Below, piece after piece: positions 54,978-63,294 of a DNA stretch of 64,000 bases. Origin of the DNA: Leeuwenhoekiella marinoflava DSM 3653 (GTDB lineage Bacteria; Bacteroidota; Bacteroidia; Flavobacteriales; Flavobacteriaceae); contig NZ_FQUN01000008.1 in assembly GCF_900129005.1 (NCBI RefSeq), positions 124,001-188,000 of the forward strand, written 5' to 3'. The translations under genes were made by a program, and so were the position numbers. Below the pieces are notes generated by a model, which did not search any database, was not told where the DNA came from, and was given only the letters and a program-made list of their open reading frames with translations. Every line of letters begins with the position of its first letter. The stretch's first letter is position 1.

Positions 54978-55270
54978 TTGAGTAGACAGATGTGAACGGT
55001 AAGCCTGCGATGCACTCCTGCTGTCTCACACCACCCTAACCTTCGACTTCGCTCAGGATAAACTAAGCGGGTCTTCCTCTTTCCCGGTACAAGCAGGATA
55101 CAGCGGGTCGTTACATCAAAACTTTACTCTGAAGTAATTCGCCAGCATATGCCTAAAACCTCGTCGTATCAGACGTTTTTGAGTGATTGTAGTCTTCAGT
55201 ATAAGCTTTGAGCGACTGTCTGTAATTCAAATTGTATTGGATATCGAAGACATCCTAAGGTTGTGATAAG
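54978..55270 (-). mobile_element. Group II intron relic D (3' part)
   Basis: On the minus strand a 3' domain like that of the other introns (GGGTGGTGTGAGACAG, then GTCTACTCAA near 54978). Contains a CCTTCGACTTCGCTCAGGA mini-repeat (55040-55058). The 5' end is not identifiable, so the right coordinate is approximate. Confidence 0.45.
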
Positions 55271-55354
55271 GAATATCGGGCCAATAGGTAAAGCACCATT
55301 CAAACTGTTAATAAAATATTAATTTTCTACTTTTTCAAAGCCGTTTTCATACAC

Positions 55355-55409
55355 TATCCTAGGGGATGCCTAGGCTTTGCCTGGGAGTTGCCCTACATGG
55401 CTCATTTTC
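55355..55409. repeat. 11-bp degenerate tandem repeats, four to five units
   Basis: Units TATCCTAGGGG, ATGCCTAGGCT, TTGCCTGGGAG, TTGCCCTACAT start at 55355, 55366, 55377 and 55388. As on the other two sites, a GATTAGGGAATTCTGTAA motif follows (55501-55520). Confidence 0.55.
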
Positions 55410-55600
55410 TGACTCATCCTGGAATAGCTATACAGATTACTATGTAAGTCCTGTTGTAACTATACACTTTGGTTTTTTAACCCTAAAATGGTTTTATGAG
55501 ATTAGGGAATTCTGTAAAAAAGCATAGTGTATAAAAGCATATATTTATAGCGTATTAATCGTATCGTGTTCGTTTAGAATCGTTTGTGTATGAATATCTA

Positions 55601-55641
55601 AAATGGAGCTATACGTACCCTTGGTACGTATAGCTCCATTT
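55601..55641. repeat. 19-bp perfect inverted repeat, 3-nt loop
   Basis: AAATGGAGCTATACGTACC, ctt, GGTACGTATAGCTCCATTT. No T-run follows. It precedes a cassette-like start (AACGTTACCTGC, about 55663) of the S41 gene. Confidence 0.75.
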
Positions 55642-55723
55642 GTTGGCAGCAAGCTAACGTTACCTGCAATTTATTTTAAAAAGTAGAAGTAAAAATTAAA
55701 ATTCAATTACATAAAATCTTTCA

Positions 55724-57172
55724 ATGGAAACAATTACAAAGCCGTTACTAGCGCTCTTTTTTTTATTAATAAGCATCTTATCTGTGCGAGCTCAAGATTG
55801 TACTTGTGCAGAAGCATTTGAGGAGGTAGTTCAGGTTTATGAAAATGATTATGCTTTATTTAATATCAAGGTTACCGAGGCTAATAGAGAACTTTATGCT
55901 GCCAATAAAGAAGTTTTTAGGAAAAAAGCCGGTCGTGTTTCTGCAATAGAAGAATGCCTTCCAGTACTTGAACAATGGCTCCAGTTCTTTAGAGGTGGCC
56001 ATACTTATATAAGACTCACACGTAAAAGTGCCCTTAAAGAAACCCGTGACAGCATCATGATTGATAAGAATGCTTTCCTCAAAGAAATAAACAGAATTAA
56101 GAAAAAGAAAACCTATAAGGAAAATGATCTTTTAGGCATATGGAAATATGGTGCTTACGAAGTGGGTATTATGCCAAAAAAAGATACCCATGAAAACAAA
56201 TTTATTGGTTTCATATTGAGCAGTAAGAATAATGTTTGGAAGCAGGGAGATGTGAAATTTGAGCTCAGCCAGATTTATGGAAATGATTATGAGGTGATTT
56301 ATTATATGGACGACAATAGCGGACGAAAATTGAAAGGCAAACTTCAAAACCCTGAACATTTAGAATTTATCGATTTCAATAATTGGATAAAGGTTTGGCC
56401 GTCAAACACTAATAAAGTTACAAAAGCTGAGGAAGCAGATCTTTACAGCGATTTCCATATACGAATGATAGATGATAAGATTCCCTACATTCGTTTCCCT
56501 AATTTCTATGAAAAAGAACCAGCATTTGTAGATAGCCTTATTAAATCACATCATCAGGAATTGGTTAATGCAGATTTTTTTATCGTTGATGTACGGGATA
56601 ATAACGGAGGTAACGATGCCGTTTATAAGCCTCTTTTTCCTTATATATTGTCTGGGCCTATTCAAACACCCAATTACGGCCTCTGGCTCTCCAAAGGCAA
56701 TATTGATATTTTTCTGGATGGCAGAAAGCCTGAAGAACTGGATGACGAGAGCAAAGCAGAATATGATTACCTCTCCTCTTTAACAGGAACATTATTCTGG
56801 CCAAATGGAGATGAATATGCCAGTACTTCAATACCAGATACACTTTTTGCTCCCCATCAAAAAGTAGCAGTTCTTATAAATGAAAAAACCATTAGCTCAG
56901 GAGAAACGTTTGTCTATAGGACAAGGCAAAGCGAAAAGGTAATTCTCTATGGACAAAATACAGCTGGTATTATCGATGGGTTTAATGTACTTACAAAAAA
57001 GATAAACTGTTTTGAACTTAACTACCCCTCCTCTATTAGAGCCAAGGATGTCGCTGAAAACCCCATAGATCCTTATGGTATGGCACCAGATGTATATGTT
57101 GATGAAAAAGTAGATGTTTTAAAATTTGCTATTGAACATATGTCTTTCTTAATCGATAAAAATAGAAATTGA
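55724..57172 (+). CDS. Exported S41 family peptidase
   Basis: 482 residues with a signal peptide (LLALFFLLISILSVRAQ). DADFFIVDVRDNNGGND is the S41 core strand, and ISSGETFVYRTRQSEKVILYG contains the catalytic Ser region (SSGE) followed by GQNTAG. Tail-specific/C-terminal processing proteases share this layout, but no PDZ domain is obvious. Substrate unknown. Its start region shares GTTACCTGC with cassette 2 but no matching end is found. Confidence 0.85.
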   Translation: METITKPLLALFFLLISILSVRAQDCTCAEAFEEVVQVYENDYALFNIKVTEANRELYAANKEVFRKKAGRVSAIEECLPVLEQWLQFFRGGHTYIRLTRKSALKETRDSIMIDKNAFLKEINRIKKKKTYKENDLLGIWKYGAYEVGIMPKKDTHENKFIGFILSSKNNVWKQGDVKFELSQIYGNDYEVIYYMDDNSGRKLKGKLQNPEHLEFIDFNNWIKVWPSNTNKVTKAEEADLYSDFHIRMIDDKIPYIRFPNFYEKEPAFVDSLIKSHHQELVNADFFIVDVRDNNGGNDAVYKPLFPYILSGPIQTPNYGLWLSKGNIDIFLDGRKPEELDDESKAEYDYLSSLTGTLFWPNGDEYASTSIPDTLFAPHQKVAVLINEKTISSGETFVYRTRQSEKVILYGQNTAGIIDGFNVLTKKINCFELNYPSSIRAKDVAENPIDPYGMAPDVYVDEKVDVLKFAIEHMSFLIDKNRN

Positions 57173-57239
57173 ATAAGCCAGTTACCAATTTGATAACCCT
57201 TGCGCAAGCCTATAATTCTTGTAAAATTTGATTTATTTA

Positions 57240-57419
57240 AAGCGGTTTTCTAGTTTTAGGACGTTCTCAAAACAATAAAAAATTAGACTCCTTAAAATCG
57301 ATTTATAGGCTTCCTTTAATGCGGTTTTGAGTTCTAAAAATAAGTCGAGCATCCCTGCTCCACTTTTTACCCGTTTTTGAGTGAATTTGAGGTATTTCTT
57401 GAGGTTGTAGGCGATGGCG
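57240..57419 (-). mobile_element. IS1182-family fragment (transposase C-terminus)
   Basis: Reverse complement matches the 3' coding end of the copy at 10341-12092 (AIAYNLKKYLKFTQKRVKSGAGML). Truncated at both sides; fused directly to an IS110 relic. Confidence 0.8.
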
Positions 57420-57752
57420 GCAAAGTACTTTCAAGTGATGTGTCCAAAGGGAGTAACAGGTTAAAGATTGCCCTACGCAATTCGGCCAATGCCATAGGGA
57501 ACCTGAAGGAATCTACTCCACTAAGAGACTTTTTCCACAGGGTAAATTTTAGAAAGGGACGGGGTATCGACTATAAGTGCCACAGCGCGTAAACTGGCGT
57601 GATCATCTGGAACATAGTTGTCAAGGGTGTGCTGTATATAAATCCGGAGGGCTATTTGCTTCTGGATCAAAAAAAGAAAGCTAGGGCTGGTAAAGCGCAT
57701 TAGAAAACAAATCGATAAATTTGGTTTGACTAATGAAGATATAGGTTTTTAA
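57417..57752 (+). pseudogene. IS110-family transposase C-terminal relic
   Basis: GGKVLSSDVSKGSNRLKIALRNSANAIGNLKESTPLRDFF, then in shifted frames ATARKLA, VIIWNIVVKG and INPEGYLLLDQKKK, are IS110/IS1111-type C-terminal blocks. Several frameshifts; inactive. From 57753 to 57909 I see no gene. Confidence 0.75.
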
Positions 57753-57909
57753 ACAGTTTGATATTCAATAAATTACAATGCGTTAGCAAGAAGCTAAAAA
57801 AAATTCTCACCAGAAATAGTTTGACCAAAATAAAGTTTACCATAAGCTTAACTTGTTAAGTACAATTAATGGCAGATAAAAAAGAGTGAGACCTACAACT
57901 AAAGCGCGT

Positions 57910-58263
57910 TTATTCTCCGATAATTTTTTTTCTGTGCCTTTTACCCCATTCTGTCAAGTTATCTATAATTGTTCCTAATGTCTTTCCGTGTTCTGTAAGT
58001 TGATAATGTATAGTTACAGGATGCGTATCTAAAACGGTACGGGTAATCAATTGATTTATCTCAAGATCCCTTAATTCCTTACTCAACATTTTGTTAGATA
58101 TGCCATATACATCATTCAGGATATCTGAAAATCTTCTTTTATCGTAAAAGCAAATGGATGATAAAACCTTTATTTTCCACTTTCCCTGCAGCACATCCAT
58201 TGTATCTTGAACGGCCATCATTTCTTCTTTGTATTCGTTTGGTTTGAATTCTTCGCACTCCAT
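57910..58263 (-). CDS. HxlR family transcriptional regulator
   Basis: 117 residues. Winged-helix core LQGKWKIKVLSSICFYDKRRFSDILNDVYGISNKMLSKELRDLE, then DTHPVTIHYQLTEHGKTLGTII. HxlR proteins typically sense electrophiles or oxidants and regulate a divergent gene, here the SDR at 58370. Confidence 0.93.
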   Translation of the reverse strand: MECEEFKPNEYKEEMMAVQDTMDVLQGKWKIKVLSSICFYDKRRFSDILNDVYGISNKMLSKELRDLEINQLITRTVLDTHPVTIHYQLTEHGKTLGTIIDNLTEWGKRHRKKIIGE

Positions 58264-58369
58264 AATAAGTTACTATGTTACTTCAAGGTTACTGTTACTT
58301 TTTGTTACTTGGTATCAAAAATAAATAAAACTGTTTTAAGTTTGCCTCCAAATCATAAACAATTATAAA

Positions 58370-59116
58370 ATGAATTTCGAAAATAAAAACGTAATAATTA
58401 CTGGTGGAAGTTCCGGTATTGGATTCGCAAAAGCCAAAGCATTTATCGAAAAAGGAGCAAATGTATGGATCACTGGAAGAAGTGCTGAAAATCTTCAAAA
58501 AGCAGCAGCAAAAATAGATAGTCGACGATTGAATACGGTAGTTTCAGATACTTCAAATTTAGCAGGTATCGCAGTATTAGAAAAAATAGTTACTGAAAGT
58601 GGAATTAAAATAGACGTCCTTTTCTTGAATGCCGGAACAGCCATATTCAACTCAATTGAACAGGTTACGGAAGCTGATTTTGATGTCCAATTCAACACCA
58701 ATGTAAAAGGAAGCTTCTTTACTTTACAAAAATTACTTCCGAATATCAAAAATGGAGGAGCACTACTATTTACATCCTCAACTTCGGCAACAGCTGCCAA
58801 TTTAGGGGCAAGTGTCTATTCTGCCACTAAAGGGGCACTCAGCAAGATTGCTCAAATTGCTGCTAACGAATTGGCTGACAGAAATATTAGGGTAAATATC
58901 GTGAGTCCAGGCCCTGTTCAAACAAAAATTCTTGACAGTGCTGTTCCTACTAAAGAAGCAAAAGACTATGTAGCTTCGGCAACAGCTTTGAAAAGAGTAG
59001 GGAATCCTGATGAAATTGCAAAAGCGGTATTGTTCTTAGCTTCGGAGGAAGCAAGTTTTGTTGTTGGAACAGAACTATTAGTTGACGGTGGCTACACTAA
59101 CTATGCTAGGAAATAA
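58370..59116 (+). CDS. SDR family oxidoreductase
   Basis: 248 residues. ITGGSSGIGFAKAKAFIEKGA at about 10-30, LNAGTA (NNAG position), TSSTSATAANLGASVYSATKGAL with the YxxxK site at about 149-153, and VDGGYTNY at the end. Divergent from the HxlR regulator, which likely controls it. The substrate is unknown. Confidence 0.92.
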   Translation: MNFENKNVIITGGSSGIGFAKAKAFIEKGANVWITGRSAENLQKAAAKIDSRRLNTVVSDTSNLAGIAVLEKIVTESGIKIDVLFLNAGTAIFNSIEQVTEADFDVQFNTNVKGSFFTLQKLLPNIKNGGALLFTSSTSATAANLGASVYSATKGALSKIAQIAANELADRNIRVNIVSPGPVQTKILDSAVPTKEAKDYVASATALKRVGNPDEIAKAVLFLASEEASFVVGTELLVDGGYTNYARK

Positions 59117-59430
59117 ATAACCAACAAATACTAGTTAAAAAATAATAAAAATGCACAAGTAACAGATTGATAAATCTTTTCTTGCGCATTTTGCATTAAG
59201 GCAAGAAAAGCCAGCAGATAGCCTAGTAGGTAAAGAGGAGTCTCACCCCTATCTCGATTCATACGTATACTTTAAGAACATTAAAAGGGCTAAAAAAGCT
59301 TTATTTTTAGAGATTGAAGTTTATCAATCAACCATTTCTTAAATTTTCTATTGTTGCCATCTTAATCGCTATTCATAAGTATATATCCGGAAAATTAAGG
59401 GATCTGCTGATGCTGTCTGCAGTATACCCC
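59117..59430. other. Intergenic region with a possible intron relic
   Basis: No gene. The stretch 59222-59280 resembles a group II intron 3' end on the minus strand (ATAGGGGTGAGACTCCTC, TTACCTACTAG), preceded by GCCAGCAGATA, similar to the ends seen beside the cassettes. Weak. Confidence 0.35.
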
Positions 59431-60363
59431 CTACTTCCCATTATACCCAAAACGACGCAACTCTCTTTCACTGCTTCTCCAGTTTTTATTGACTTTTACG
59501 TACAATTCCATATGTACTTTTTTGCCAAAAAACACTTCAAGATCTTTACGCGCTTCGATACCTACTCGTTTTAGAGCAGCACCTTTATGACCGATGATGA
59601 TTCCTTTTTGGCTGTCGCGCTCCACCATAATGATACTGCGCATTCTGATGATGTTATCTTCTTCAAAAAACTCTTCGGTATCTATTTCTACCGAGTAGGG
59701 AATCTCCTTTTTGTAATGCATCAAGATCTTCTCACGAATGATTTCGTTTACAAAAAAGCGTTCCGGTTTATCGGTTAAGGCATCTTTAGGATAGAACGGT
59801 GGAGATACCGGCAAGGCTTCGAGAATACGATTAAATACTTCGGCTACACCAAAATTCTCCAAAGCAGAAATTGCAAAAATCTCTGCATTAGGCACCTGTT
59901 CTTTCCAGTGGGTACGGCTGGATTCGAGCAGTTCTTCGTTACCCCGGTCTATTTTGTTAATCAGCAATAAAACCGGAATGTCTGTATTTCTAATCTTATT
60001 GAAAAAAGCTTCATCTTTCAATTCCTTTTCGCCCAATTCAACCATGTAAATCAGCACATCTGCATCTTCGAAAGCCGACTTTACAAAGTCCATCATCGAA
60101 GCTTGCAGTTCATACGCAGGCTTTATGATCCCGGGCGTATCGCTCAAAATTGCCTGAAAGTCGTCTCCGTTTACAATACCTAAAATACGATGACGTGTAG
60201 TTTGTGCTTTTGAGGTAATGATCGATAAGCGTTCGCCTACCAGTGCATTCATCAAAGTAGATTTCCCCACATTAGGATTACCAATGATGTTTACAAAACC
60301 AGCTTTGTGCGGTTTTTCTTCTGATGATTCTGGGCGTAACGGATTGTTATTTTGAGATTCCAA
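59431..60363 (-). CDS. era: GTPase Era
   Basis: 310 residues. G1 motif IIGNPNVGKST (about 26-36), G3 DTPGI, G4 NKID, and a C-terminal KH domain (GIIIGHKGAALKRVGIEARKDLE) identify Era. It binds 16S rRNA during 30S maturation. A Pro/Glu-rich extension of about 20 residues precedes the G domain. Confidence 0.97.
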   Translation of the reverse strand: MESQNNNPLRPESSEEKPHKAGFVNIIGNPNVGKSTLMNALVGERLSIITSKAQTTRHRILGIVNGDDFQAILSDTPGIIKPAYELQASMMDFVKSAFEDADVLIYMVELGEKELKDEAFFNKIRNTDIPVLLLINKIDRGNEELLESSRTHWKEQVPNAEIFAISALENFGVAEVFNRILEALPVSPPFYPKDALTDKPERFFVNEIIREKILMHYKKEIPYSVEIDTEEFFEEDNIIRMRSIIMVERDSQKGIIIGHKGAALKRVGIEARKDLEVFFGKKVHMELYVKVNKNWRSSERELRRFGYNGK

Positions 60364-60454
60364 AGATTTAGTCTTTTGAGGTTTTAAACTGCAAAGATAC
60401 GGTTAAAAATCAGCGAATGGGATTTTCGCCTCCGCGGAATTATAACCCCTCCGT

Positions 60455-60526
60455 TTTCGGTATAACCGAAAACACCTTCCCCTTAAAAATGGGAGGAACC
60501 TATGAGATTTCCGACTTCGCGGAAAT
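60455..60526. repeat. Two small hairpins in the DUF2807-era spacer
   Basis: GTTTTCGGT-ATA-ACCGAAAAC (60455-60475) and ATTTCCG...CGGAAAT (60507-60526). They lie between the DUF2807 gene and era, both on the minus strand. Terminator or regulatory function not clear. Confidence 0.5.
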
Positions 60527-60543
60527 GACCAAAACGCTTCGCG

Positions 60544-61296
60544 CTATTGGAAAATTAATCGCCCGGTGTAGGTTTCTTCAACCTCAACAAGAGGCGGGCG
60601 GTTGACCGAGATCAAATCTCCTGTACTCAAAACACTTCCGCGAAGGGATTGAATAGGATTGACAATAACCTTATTGGTCCCGCGGTGGTAGATGTTTGCA
60701 TTTTGAATTTCAAAGTCCGCTCCTTCAAACCGAATATCACCTTCTAAAAACTCAATATTAGCCGTTTTGGCTACGCCGGAAATATAGAAATTAGTGAGTC
60801 CGTTTGCGGTTATGTTGAGTTCGTTTACATCCAACTCTAAACGGAAATCCCCGTCTTTATGATACACATCTTCTTCTTCCAGATCTTCGCTGGTAAGGGT
60901 CAACGAATCGTAGGCAAGTACGCCGTCGCTTTGCACTTCATACCCAGAAGCATTGCGGATTTCAGTAAGATTAGGCGATGTCACATAGACTGCGCTGATG
61001 TTGTAATCACGTACCAAGTTACAGCCGTTCTCATTAAGAACCGTAAGTACACCATCGGTCACACTTACTTCAATATCGTTGATAAGATTTTCTCCCGTGG
61101 CAACAACCACTTTTTGTTCTGCTCCCTGTTTTACGATGAGTTGTAAACGCTCTTCAACTACAACAGCAGTAAAATCTTCTACCGGAAATACGCGCTCGAT
61201 GCGCTCGCCTTCTGCCTGAAAACAGTTGAGCCCTTTCTCTGAGTTACACGAAAGAAAAAAGATAAAGCTAAACGATAAAAGTAGGTAGTTTTTCAC
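60544..61296 (-). CDS. DUF2807 (head GIN) lipoprotein
   Basis: 250 residues. Lipobox FFLSC (Cys about 17), then repeated short beta segments (EERLQLIVKQGAEQKVVVATGENLINDIEVSV) of the DUF2807 beta-helix. Likely an envelope lipoprotein of unknown role; such proteins are common in Bacteroidota. Confidence 0.88.
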   Translation of the reverse strand: MKNYLLLSFSFIFFLSCNSEKGLNCFQAEGERIERVFPVEDFTAVVVEERLQLIVKQGAEQKVVVATGENLINDIEVSVTDGVLTVLNENGCNLVRDYNISAVYVTSPNLTEIRNASGYEVQSDGVLAYDSLTLTSEDLEEEDVYHKDGDFRLELDVNELNITANGLTNFYISGVAKTANIEFLEGDIRFEGADFEIQNANIYHRGTNKVIVNPIQSLRGSVLSTGDLISVNRPPLVEVEETYTGRLIFQ

Positions 61297-61413
61297 AGGG
61301 CATTATTAGGAATGCTAAAAGTAAGCAACTGCTTTAATTATTGATATTGTTATTGGTATTATTATTTAAGGCCCTAAACATCCATCCCCAACCCTTCCTT
61401 CAAAGGAAGTAGG

Positions 61414-62634
61414 TTATTTCTCTTCCTCGCCATCTGCCATAAAGATCTCCCGATTGAGTTTATCGCGGCGTTCCCGGGCCAATCTTAAAGTAGGATCGTA
61501 TTTAGCATATTTTCCGTCCTCGTACTTTTTGATGAAATCTTTGTAGAGTTTTAAAACAGTACGACGGTCTTCGTAGTAATTATCTGCGATAACAACTTTA
61601 GTGTATTCCGCTTTTTTGTTGTCAGGATCTTCTTCTAAAGACCGGTTTACATACTTCATCGCATTTTTCCAATCCTTTTTCATCTCATACGTACGAGAAA
61701 GCGTGTAATACTCATCCCCCAAGGGTTGGTCTTTATATAAAATAGCCAATAACCCGTGGGTTTCAGCAGCCTTTACATCTTCTACAAAATTGTATAATTT
61801 GGCCAGTGTCGCGTGCACATAATCATCTTCTGGAGAAAACTCTAAAGCTCCTAAATACTGTGCTATCGCATCTTCATAACGGCGTTTTTTATAATATAGA
61901 TTTCCCAGTTTTTCTCTGATGAATTGGGTGTCTTGCCCCAGTTCTAAAAGCTTTTCGAACCATTCGATTCCTTCTTCATTCCAGCCTTTGTGGTAATAGC
62001 TTTGTGCAAGTGTGCTTATGATTTCCACATTCGTGGGGTAGCTCTCTAAAGCTTTGAATGCCAGTTTTTCGACCATTCCGTATTCTTTTTGCTTTAAATA
62101 ATACACCGCAAGTTCTCCAAGGGCTTTTTGATGGGTACTGTCTAAAGCAACAGCTTTTTTATAATCTTCAATATGTGGATGAAATTTGTCAAGTTGTTTT
62201 TCAAGAACGCTATCTGCTGACTTTATATTTATATTTCGAGGTCTGTTTTCATTAGCTCGGCCTCGCTGATAATAAAAGTCTGGATTGGTTTTATAGACGT
62301 CGATCAATTGAGTAAAAATGGAGTCAGCTTCCTTGAATTTACGTTTGGTAATGAGCAACTTCCCGTACTCGTTCATAGCAATTACTTCATCCGTGCTGGT
62401 CGCAGCTTGCTCATAGTTAGCCAATGCATCATCAAGTGTCCCCTTTGCCTGATGTGCCCGTGCCAACTTTAAATAAACCGATTCCTCTTTATTTTTAATC
62501 TGCTCATAGTTTGCTATCGCTTCGCTATAGTTCCCTACAGCATACAGACTGTCACCAACGGCCAAAGGCGAAACGTTTTGAGCTTCGGCTCGACTGGCTA
62601 GTACTAAAAATACAACTAGATAAAAACTTCGCAT
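61414..62634 (-). CDS. Exported tetratricopeptide repeat protein
   Basis: 406 residues with a signal peptide (MRSFYLVVFLVLASRAEAQ). About eight TPR-like helical pairs follow (YSEAIANYEQIKNKEESVYLKLARAHQAKG; YEDAIAQYLGALEFSPEDDYVHATLA). Probably a scaffold in the envelope; partners unknown. It is 9 bp downstream of the TonB-domain lipoprotein gene. Confidence 0.88.
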   Translation of the reverse strand: MRSFYLVVFLVLASRAEAQNVSPLAVGDSLYAVGNYSEAIANYEQIKNKEESVYLKLARAHQAKGTLDDALANYEQAATSTDEVIAMNEYGKLLITKRKFKEADSIFTQLIDVYKTNPDFYYQRGRANENRPRNINIKSADSVLEKQLDKFHPHIEDYKKAVALDSTHQKALGELAVYYLKQKEYGMVEKLAFKALESYPTNVEIISTLAQSYYHKGWNEEGIEWFEKLLELGQDTQFIREKLGNLYYKKRRYEDAIAQYLGALEFSPEDDYVHATLAKLYNFVEDVKAAETHGLLAILYKDQPLGDEYYTLSRTYEMKKDWKNAMKYVNRSLEEDPDNKKAEYTKVVIADNYYEDRRTVLKLYKDFIKKYEDGKYAKYDPTLRLARERRDKLNREIFMADGEEEK

Positions 62635-62643
62635 GTATTCTTT

Positions 62644-63276
62644 TTAAGGCTTTACATCATAGATTATAGGTTGCGTATACAGTGCCGCCATAGGCTTTCC
62701 CTTATGTTTACCGGGTTGCATTTGCGGTAAACTTTCGAGCACACGTTTAGCTTCAGCACTTAAAGCTTTATTAGAATCATTTCTGATTTTCACATCTTGA
62801 ATGTTTCCTTCGGTGTCAATTAAAAAACTGGCGGTCATTTCATACCTACCCATCACATTTGAACTTTTATAAACCTCTGGATTAAAATAAGTATCAACAT
62901 AGGCAGCTACAGCTTCTTCTGTACAAGCACGTCTTTCCTCCATATCAGCCTTATCACAGGACATATAATAAGGTGGTTCTGTTATCGTGTTAAATTCTAC
63001 ACGATCATCACCTAAGTCATCAAAATTAAAAGAGTGATTGGGATCACCAGCTTTTATGGAAGGTTTAGTGGTTTTACTTGTAATCAAATCATTTAAGCCA
63101 GATAGTTTCACCTGCTCTTCTTTGCTCAACGCTGACTTTAATGCCAAAGTAGCTTCAAGATTGCTGATTTTTTCTTCAAAGGAAAGCTGTGCTACGTCGC
63201 TATTATTTTTATCTGAAGAACACGAAGTCGAGGCAAAAATGGAAATACCTAAGTATAAGTAAATAAACTTTTTCAT
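62644..63276 (-). CDS. TonB C-terminal-domain lipoprotein
   Basis: 210 residues. Lipobox ASTSC at about 15-19, then a Ser-rich linker and a TonB-like C-terminal domain (YEMTASFLIDTEGNIQDVKI, ALSAEAKRVLESLPQMQPGKHKGKPM). The last block is shared with the upstream M56 protein, suggesting duplication. There is no membrane helix to contact ExbBD, so it may not be an energy transducer. Confidence 0.85.
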   Translation of the reverse strand: MKKFIYLYLGISIFASTSCSSDKNNSDVAQLSFEEKISNLEATLALKSALSKEEQVKLSGLNDLITSKTTKPSIKAGDPNHSFNFDDLGDDRVEFNTITEPPYYMSCDKADMEERRACTEEAVAAYVDTYFNPEVYKSSNVMGRYEMTASFLIDTEGNIQDVKIRNDSNKALSAEAKRVLESLPQMQPGKHKGKPMAALYTQPIIYDVKP

Positions 63277-63294
63277 AACGCGAATTTTAAATGA

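Larger units (their letters stand above)
54358..54978 (+). mobile_element. Integron-like gene cassette 6 (decayed ParDE)
   Basis: Starts GTTGTGTGC (54358-54366) and ends GCACACACT (54970-54978), 7-8 of 9 complementary; the last bases abut a group II intron relic. Contains TA3. Confidence 0.45.

Noticed and set aside
57869-59232. HxlR-SDR pair as another cassette (GGCAGATA ... GCCAGCAGATA)
   Set aside because: The ends are not reverse complementary with GTT/AAC cores; the similarity is too short.
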